DNA from: Thelephora terrestris
Taxonomy: Eukaryota > Basidiomycota > Agaricomycetes > Thelephorales > Thelephoraceae
Length of the DNA stretch: 64,000 bases
Assembly (NCBI GenBank): GCA_015956445.1
Contig: WIUZ02000009.1
Span: 1,116,001-1,180,000 of the forward strand
Direction: 5' to 3'
This document shows, piece by piece, positions 57,504-64,000 of this stretch. The position numbers and the translations under genes are program-made. The notes under the pieces were generated by a model. That model worked only from the letters and a program-made list of their open reading frames with translations, had not been told where the DNA came from and searched no databases. How positions within the stretch are numbered: position 1 is the stretch's first letter; each line of letters starts with the position of its first letter.

Positions 57504-58132
57504 CTTTGAGTGTTTCTGTCCCTCCTATGCCTTTATCTCCATTTTGCATTCTGTTGTGTACAATACTTTGAACTAACCTGTTTCTTTTCTCCACTTCCTC
57601 AATTTCTCCAGTCTCGTTGCTCTTTGTACTAAAGATAAAAAACTTGATATGCTTGTGAATGCAAAATATGCTTTTCTCCTGTCATGGACATGTAGGCTCT
57701 GTTTATGTACTTGAAACTACATTCTTTCTTCACACATGTGTGAGTATGATGGTCAGTAGAATGCAAATAATTCATAACACTGTACTCTTTCATCAAACCT
57801 GGGAGCTACCAACAGACTTCACACTCTCATTGAGTTGTGGCAACACCTTCCAAACAACAAGTTGTGGTGGCACATGCAATGAGCAGAGCTATATATTAGG
57901 CCCACATATGAGAGGTATATGAGAGGTACATGGGAAAACCATAGCCAGAGACAAAACAAAAATGTGGGCCAACATTAAAGAAGAAAAGAGATAGACACAA
58001 TGCAACATAGATGAGATGAGATGAGGAAAGGTTAGGTGAGATGGAGTCAAAAACACACAGTACACAAACACTGGGAAGAGAATGAACATGAAAGCACAAA
58101 GTGAGAGCCAGCAGATTAAACCAAGATCAATT
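57504..58132. other. Convergent intergenic region (unit 2)
   Basis: These 629 bp separate the receptor stop and the DUF6535 stop. No gene is seen. They are alignable with 31544-32157. Confidence 0.7.
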
Positions 58133-61050
58133 TTAACCCCTCTTCAATGCAAGCAAAGCAACCCGTGCTTGTTGGAGGTTATGCACCTTCATCCTAAGAG
58201 CAACAGCCGCCGGGTCAACAGACCAAGTGTTGTGCTGACCCAACGCCGTCTCAGCCTTTGCCAACTCCGAGTCCATCACTGACATGTACATATCCAGGTC
58301 CGTCCTCCTTGTCCCCTGAGCGAGCCTCTTTGTGATCTCCTCCAGCTGCTCCCGGACCTGAGGAATCAACTCGTTGTACTTCAACCATAGGATCGCCAGC
58401 CAAAGCACCATCGCCGTCGGGTCGTTCACCTCCGAGATCACGTCAGTCACCTCCGGGTTGTCGAGACACCGCTTCAATGGCTGAGAGTCGTCAGGGACCG
58501 ATGCGAAGTACTCCAGCAGCTTCCATTTCTCCGTGACGATGTGGGGGCGCCAGTGAGGAGAGTTGATCATTCCAAAGAGGACCGCAAGCGTGGCCTTCTG
58601 AACGTCGTGCGTGTGTTCGATGCCGTCGACGGCCGACGCCCAGTCCACGCACAAGCTCCGCATCTGATCGGGCTCCATGATCGGTTCGGCCGTGTTGAAC
58701 CACCTGTCGCCAATGAGTGGAAGGAAGAAGAGGGCAGCCTTGCGAAGCTGGAATGGTTTGTTGTCCTGGTAAACGTAGCAAATACCCCGGACGAAGGAGG
58801 GTTCGGTCGGGTTGAAGAGCTTGAGGGCTTCGATCGTAACGGGACCAGAGGCGTAAGCGAGAGCACGCAGAGCATTCTGGATCGGCTCGTCATGATTTTC
58901 GTCCAGCCGAGTAGCCAAGTCAAAGTGGTGATCCAGGAACGCCAAGATATCCTTCGGATCCTCGACCCACGGCAAGAACTTGTCCCACTTGTAGGCACCG
59001 TGCATGGCGAGGCGAGAGGCGTCCCATTTCTTCTGCTGGGTGTAGGTCTCAGAGAGCGGAGCCTGCATGAGGACGTGGAAGAGGTTGTAGCTCTTCGTGG
59101 CGATGTCGTTCTCGGACAAAGGCGCGATTAGCTCCATAGTTGCCAGTGCGCGGTCGATCTCTTCGGTGGTGGCGGTCGGGTTGCTGAACGTCTCGACGAG
59201 CTTCTCGTAGATCCTCTCTACTTGCTGGTTTTTCTCGTGACTATGACAAACAATTGAGCTTTATGCAAGATGAACATATAGAAAATGTTACCTCTTGTCA
59301 ATGACCAACAAGTCGTCGATGTGCAGCTTGATTCCAAGGACCAGGCCAATGATGAACAGACAGTCCGTTACAATCGGCGCGGGAGGGGGAGGCTCGAGTC
59401 CAAGCGAATAAAGGACAAATTCTTTGACGTCATCGGGCAGAGGCTGGTCTTTCCGAAGGACGTCCCAGGCGCGATAAAGTAGAATATGACCCATCCAGGC
59501 ATGGTGAGGAACAGAGAAGGAGAAGGTCTGCCAGTGCATGTCTTCGAAATCGCCGAAGACGCGATCGATGATACCCAGAGTTGACTCGAGGTCCGAATCT
59601 CCCTCGTAACGTCTGAAGCCGATAATCGGGTGCCGGCTCGAGATGGATTTGAAGACGGCCGTGTCGGATTCGTCACCAATGCATTGGCGCTGGATGGCGA
59701 GGTGGAGGAGGGCCTTGGCGCTGAGATAGGCCTTGTTTTTGAGCTTGGGGATCACCACGGGCCGCCCAGATGACCGGTCAAAGCACTCGAGGACCGTGTC
59801 ATAAACTCGTTCCAGCGGCGTGGTCCGGATACCGGCATGCCAAACGACCTCGGGGATAAACTTCATAATAGCTAGCATAACGTCCGCGTCCATCGACATC
59901 TCGAACAGCCAGGCGACGCAGTTCGAGTCCAGCACGTAGCCTTGCCAATCAGTTTCCTTGTTGAACAACGGGGCCTGTTGGTCAGCGCCAGCCAACGCCA
60001 ATTCGATATGATCGCCGATCGTGCTCGCGTCGAACGTGTTGAAGCTTCCCAAGTTGTAAGGCCCGGTCGACTTCGGTCTCGGCTGCTGCCTTTTCTTTCT
60101 GAAAGTACGCCTGAACCACTTCCTGAACCTCTTGAGGTACTTTCTGTGTTCGTCGTCGAAGCGAAGCATGAAGCGGATGATAAGAGAGATGGGAGTCTGG
60201 AACGGGCAGTTGTATGATAGGGTCGCGGCGGAAACGATGAGCAGATAGAAAAGGACACCGAACGAGGTGAAACCGATGACGACCCCGGCGAGGACGTTGT
60301 CAATGGTGAATAGGTAGTCAGAGAGGGCGTAACCGAGGAGGAGAAGTGCAGCTTGGAGCATAAGAGGAAGGCTCTCCATGACGAGGTCGAAGTGCCATGT
60401 CACCATCCCGTTCATCTTGCGCTGCCGGTGTCGGCTGCGATCGATGACGGACCCGCGCATCTCCGCCTGGGTGTAACGGTTGAGCCACTGCTTGCCGAGC
60501 ATGGCAACGAACGCGGCGAGAAGGGAGGCAGCCAGACTTGCATAGAGAATGGCTTCAACGCGGACGATGTTAGGACTGGGGCCAGCCCACTGGGGCAAAA
60601 CGGAATTGAGGTCGGCTGGCGGGTGGCCGAGAGAGATGTTGGCGAGGATCGTGAGCACGGTGTAGCTCGACTGGGTGTAGTTCGGTTGGAGCTGACTCTC
60701 GACATCGACGATGAAGGCGGACGTGACTGCTGAGAACAAACCGGCCTGGTTCCCCATTAAAATTGAAATCAGTATTGCAAAGAGAGAGGACGCACGAAGA
60801 TCAAGGTGGTATTCAGATCTTCGTCATATTTCCTCATGAAGTCGCGGTCATACTCGTCGGCTTCGCGTTGGAACTTGTCGTAGAACTCAACGCGAGCACC
60901 ACTGGCCATTCCAAGGAGGTGTGGAAAGAGGGTCGGCAATGCCTTAAGCATCGCGTCCTCCAACCTGAGAACGAAAAACGCGGTTAGAAATGGTCAGTTA
61001 CAAAGTCATGATCGCACTCACTGTTTCGGATTGATGACTGCCTCCCCCAT
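58133..61050 (-). CDS. DUF6535-domain membrane protein (intact copy)
   Basis: Exons 61050-61022, 60964-60796, 60745-59292 and 59240-58133 sum to 2,760 nt and encode 919 aa. The N-terminus has the family signature VEFYDKFQREADEYDRDF, then NTTLIFAGLFSAVTSAFIVDV. Predicted membrane helices are AGLFSAVTSAFIV, ILYASLAASLLAAFVAML, LPLMLQAALLLLGYALSDYLF and GVVIGFTSFGVLFYLLIVSAATL. The rest is a large soluble helical region (FIPEVVWHAGIRTTPLERVY, ATMELIAPLSENDIATKSYN) ending LQQARVALLALKRG. The family is fungal, abundant in agaricomycetes and of unknown function. It is the only DUF6535 gene in the window without visible lesions. Its 3' end faces the receptor gene. Confidence 0.92.
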
Positions 61051-61193
61051 GATCTAAGAAGGGCCGAGGGGGATACTTTTTTCTCGCTCGATGCTGGGAG
61101 AACTGAGACGGGGTCGAGAGGAGTGGACGGAAGGAGGTAGGGACGACGCCCAAGGTCGGCAAGAGAGTGAAATCAGTGACAATCAGAACAGGG

Positions 61194-61202
61194 TATATAT
61201 AA
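61194..61202 (-). promoter_or_regulatory. TATA box of the intact DUF6535 gene
   Basis: On the minus strand CTTATATATACC lies about 145 bp upstream of the start codon at 61050. The matching place in unit 1 reads GCATATTTAGG and is degraded. Confidence 0.5.
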
Positions 61203-61290
61203 GAATTACGTACGAGAGCAAGGCGCTGAGCGCTGATATCCGGATTGGAAGAACGATGGGCGAAACAGCCGAATGCTGACAGGGACCACA

Positions 61291-63680
61291 CCAAAATGTG
61301 ATGGACAACGGTGCCTTTGCTCGCAATCTGAGTTCGCGCTACTCGTGTGTCTCGTGGTAGATGAGTTGCGCACTGGGTGCTGAAACGCCCATAATGAAAT
61401 TGCACCACCGACGCACAGAATGGCGGATGCGCTCACACGATGACATCGGAGCAGAGGTAGAAGATCCAAAGAAGTAGCCGGGGGTACTAGACGCTGCTCT
61501 AACCGACTGAATTCGAGAGCGGGTCAGAACTCAAGGTGCTCGTTACAGTACGTATCCTTCAACCTTACTGCACCAACGAACCGCTCAACCTTGCCTACAT
61601 ATGTATGTAATGAAGTCGCAAGTATCCCACAAGCCGAAACACACTGAGACTCCCCCTCAGTTCATCAGAATCTGCGCCCATCCGGCGTCCCACATTCACG
61701 ATTCTTTACCAAATTTGGACACAACAACAGAACGGATCACATCGATCTTCTCACGATGAAAATGTTCCTGACTCATGAATTTCACAGGCCAAGTGGCTGG
61801 GTTTTGGGGGTATCGACTGACGAGGAGCAAATAACGCGATGCCGAGTCCACCTTGGGCGTGATGGCCAAGACGATATACGCACAGCGCCGTGGAAACTGG
61901 TGGAGGAAAAGAGGGAGCGAGGGACAAAGCGAGCGTAACTCAGGCAACCGTCGTCGTCCTCTCTTCTCAAATCTCTACTCGACCATGGGAGGGCTGCTGC
62001 TTGCTCTCGCAGTAACCCTCGTTACCAATCAAAGCTAGTTACATTCCTCAGTACGTGGGGAAGACCGACACCCGCTTATTCGCCATGATCATCATCCTGC
62101 GTGTTACAAATTTGATCCCGCAGTTGGTTCCGAGGCCTCTCCTCCAGAGAATGGTAAAACAGGTCTTCTGTGGCGATGCCTTTGCGTCAGATTGCCGACA
62201 CCTCAACATACAGCTGATATTCTATGCGGTGCAAGGGCGAACGATGACCTACATGGAGCAACGGCCCACTCGGTCAAGCGCTCATCATCAAACGTTACAA
62301 AGGTTTGTTCGCCTCTTCGGACGCATCCGCACAGAGTCTGAGCAGACGCCTGCGTTTGCGAAACCCTATCAGCAGGTTGCCACCGCTCCACGGGAGGGAA
62401 AGGAGCCTCCGTTAATCTGACACTTCCTGTGTTCCAGGAACGTATTCTTCTGTGCGTCTGTTCGTTTCCAAATATTACAAACATCAATAACCCCAACCCT
62501 AGAAACCCGGTACACCTTGAGGACAAAAGCGCAGGAAATTTTTAATCCGGCGATGGAAGAGCGGACTTCGAGCCCGAGATGGAGGACAATCGGTGGCTGT
62601 TGGGTGGCACAAACCCGACCCCCTTCGTGGCGTCCACCCCCTTCCGCCCCCCACGCCACAAGTCAGCACTGCAGCTTCAGTGGCCAGTTGAATGGCAAAA
62701 ACGTCCATTCTTGAACGTTGAACCACAATTTACGGAATTTGAAATCCTATTCAAAGTATCCACAGGCTTGAGAGCCCACCCATCATTCAGCGAACCAAGA
62801 TGATCCACGTTTCGGTGTACGTCCTGATCACGACCCCCCAGTATGTAAATACAGAAAACCCAAATATAACGTCCCAGCCACCCCTTTACGTCCTCCAAAG
62901 TTCAAAACGTTGAATCCTGCAATGCCTGCCAAATGCTGAAATTTTCTGATCTCGACATCCTTGTCAGCCGATACGGGCCATAACCTTATTTTGCATACCC
63001 CATCGTCCCAGCCGTGTGGAGTCGCCAGCGACTAGCTCGTACCTGACATATGCACTCAGAATGACGTATGCAGAACAGGTATAGGTACAATCCGGTCAGG
63101 AGCGAGAACGAGCGATGAAGTAAACAGTACAGAACAAACGCCAATCCACGGCGAACAAGAAAGGTTATCGGAAAACCAACACCGAACGAGATTTGCAGAA
63201 CAAGCGAGGGAGGGGAAGCGATTCTGTGTAAGGGTATGACATTAATATAACCGAGCGACCCAATGAGAGGATAAAAGAACCGTCCAGAAAATACCAACTG
63301 ACTCAGGTGAAAAAAGAAATGAAAGCACACCCTCAGGGACCAGTGTGAGTCGATCGAGGAAGCGCGAGCCCCGGCGTATTACAAAACACGATGCCTGGTG
63401 TGAATTCCCAAAACTGCGCACCTGAATGAGACAAGGCGAAATGAAGGCGGGATGCTGGGAAATTCCAGGAAATTCCCCTCGGCGGTGATCAACTGTCACC
63501 GGATCCTGCCGGGGAGGGAAATGAGCAAAGCACAAGCATGAGGATCAGGGGTGGTGACGATCGACGTGGACCCGCCGTAAAGTTTCGGGAGATGAACGGT
63601 TCCAAGATTAGGACACCTCGGGTTTCCTCGTGCCGATGCCGGATGCGTGGAAGGAGGGTGAGCGATAGGATCCTAGGATC
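61291..63680. other. Long intergenic region without a recognised gene
   Basis: Several open frames of 60-120 codons exist (for example 62055-62420 on plus and 62986-63330 on minus), but none has recognisable motifs, convincing exon partners or a duplicate for comparison. No mobile-element ends, RNA genes or tandem repeats were found. Confidence 0.5.
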
Positions 63681-64000
63681 CTAGAACAGAGTCTCCTCAT
63701 CCGCCCCCACCGCTTTCTCCTCCTTCACCCCCTTCAACGCCTCCAAACCCTTCTCCAACTCCATCATCCATCCCTCCTTCTCCTTCGTACTCTCCCCGAA
63801 ATCCTTACACCTCCTTATAACCCTCCTCACCTCTTCCATCTTGTAACCCATTACTTCTTCAAACTCGTTTAGATCCGCAGAATGTCTTGCCTTCGTCGCC
63901 CTCGTCCGATCCACCAGCGTTCGACGAGAAGGGTCGTCCAGGACGTGCCAGTGCCTCCAAGACGCCTTCAACCACCCCTTGACAGCATCCCGGTTCTCCG
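63681..64000 (-). CDS. 3' end of an unknown gene running off the window
   Basis: The frame is open from the right edge to a stop at 63681 (about 106 codons). It encodes WRHWHVLDDPSRRTLVDRTR, ADLNEFEEVMGYKMEEVRRV and a charged helical C-terminus ending EKAVGADEETLF. Codon use and the amphipathic helical character look like real protein. Family is not recognised. The start and most of the gene lie beyond 64000. Confidence 0.6.
   Translation of the reverse strand, partial: ENRDAVKGWLKASWRHWHVLDDPSRRTLVDRTRATKARHSADLNEFEEVMGYKMEEVRRVIRRCKDFGESTKEKEGWMMELEKGLEALKGVKEEKAVGADEETLF

Larger units (their letters stand above)
44508..61290. repeat. Segmental duplication, unit 2
   Basis: Direct-orientation partner of 18568-43990. 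It keeps the order pseudogene 1, receptor relic, pseudogene 2, pseudogene 3, pseudogene 4, NACHT-WD40 gene, DUF6535 gene. It lacks all the mobile elements found in unit 1 and so serves as the empty-site reference. Confidence 0.85.

Noticed and set aside
62055-62420. Plus-strand 121-codon frame as a gene
   Set aside because: It has no recognisable motif, no duplicate for comparison and unremarkable composition. It is no longer than other chance frames in this stretch.

Overview
The window is a repeat-rich accessory region of a filamentous basidiomycete, almost certainly an agaricomycete. The grounds are genes with many introns of about 45-70 bp, NACHT-WD40 STAND proteins, DUF6535 membrane proteins, a Plavaka-type transposase and a DUF6698 gene, all of which are typical of mushroom-forming fungi. 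Families were recognised from translated motifs without a database search. Exon models were checked by hand for frame, and several sum to an exact multiple of three.

Layout. (1) Positions 1-17862 hold copy A of an unfamiliar mobile element that carries one multi-exon gene on the minus strand. Copy A is split by a 1.58 kb solo LTR (1832-3412), a 943 bp foldback element (3561-4503) and a 12.36 kb Plavaka-like DNA transposon (5308-17668). The transposon carries its transposase, a DUF6698 gene and two tandem small paralogues. Its transposase is interrupted by copy B of the unfamiliar element (8483-11405). (2) Positions 18.57-44.0 kb and 44.5-61.3 kb are two copies of one segment of about 16.7 kb. 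Each holds four decayed DUF6535 genes, an intact NACHT-WD40 gene (plus strand) and, convergent to it, a DUF6535 gene (minus strand). In unit 2 this DUF6535 gene is intact (919 aa). In unit 1 it is a pseudogene broken by three insertions: copy D of the unfamiliar element with copy C nested inside it, a second foldback element, and a 1.18 kb non-autonomous Plavaka-like element. (3) Positions 61.3-63.7 kb show no recognised gene. The 3' end of an unknown gene runs off the right edge.

Most notable is the unfamiliar element family (copies A, B, C, D). Units of 2.9-3.3 kb begin TGTCAGGGCCAC and end CTGACA, and three copies are flanked by perfect 5-bp target duplications (TTGTT, ATTAC, GCGGT). All carry a spliced gene with a DDELW motif, a coiled coil and a CxC motif, and its C-terminal half lies in the +1 frame. 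A TATA box about 450-470 bp from the 5' end points outward, antisense to the gene. This fits either giant solo LTRs with an antisense gene in U3 or a new element class. The second point of interest is the repeated convergent pairing of a STAND immune-type receptor with a four-helix membrane protein. Relics at 19.7 kb and 45.7 kb suggest the pairing is older than the duplication.
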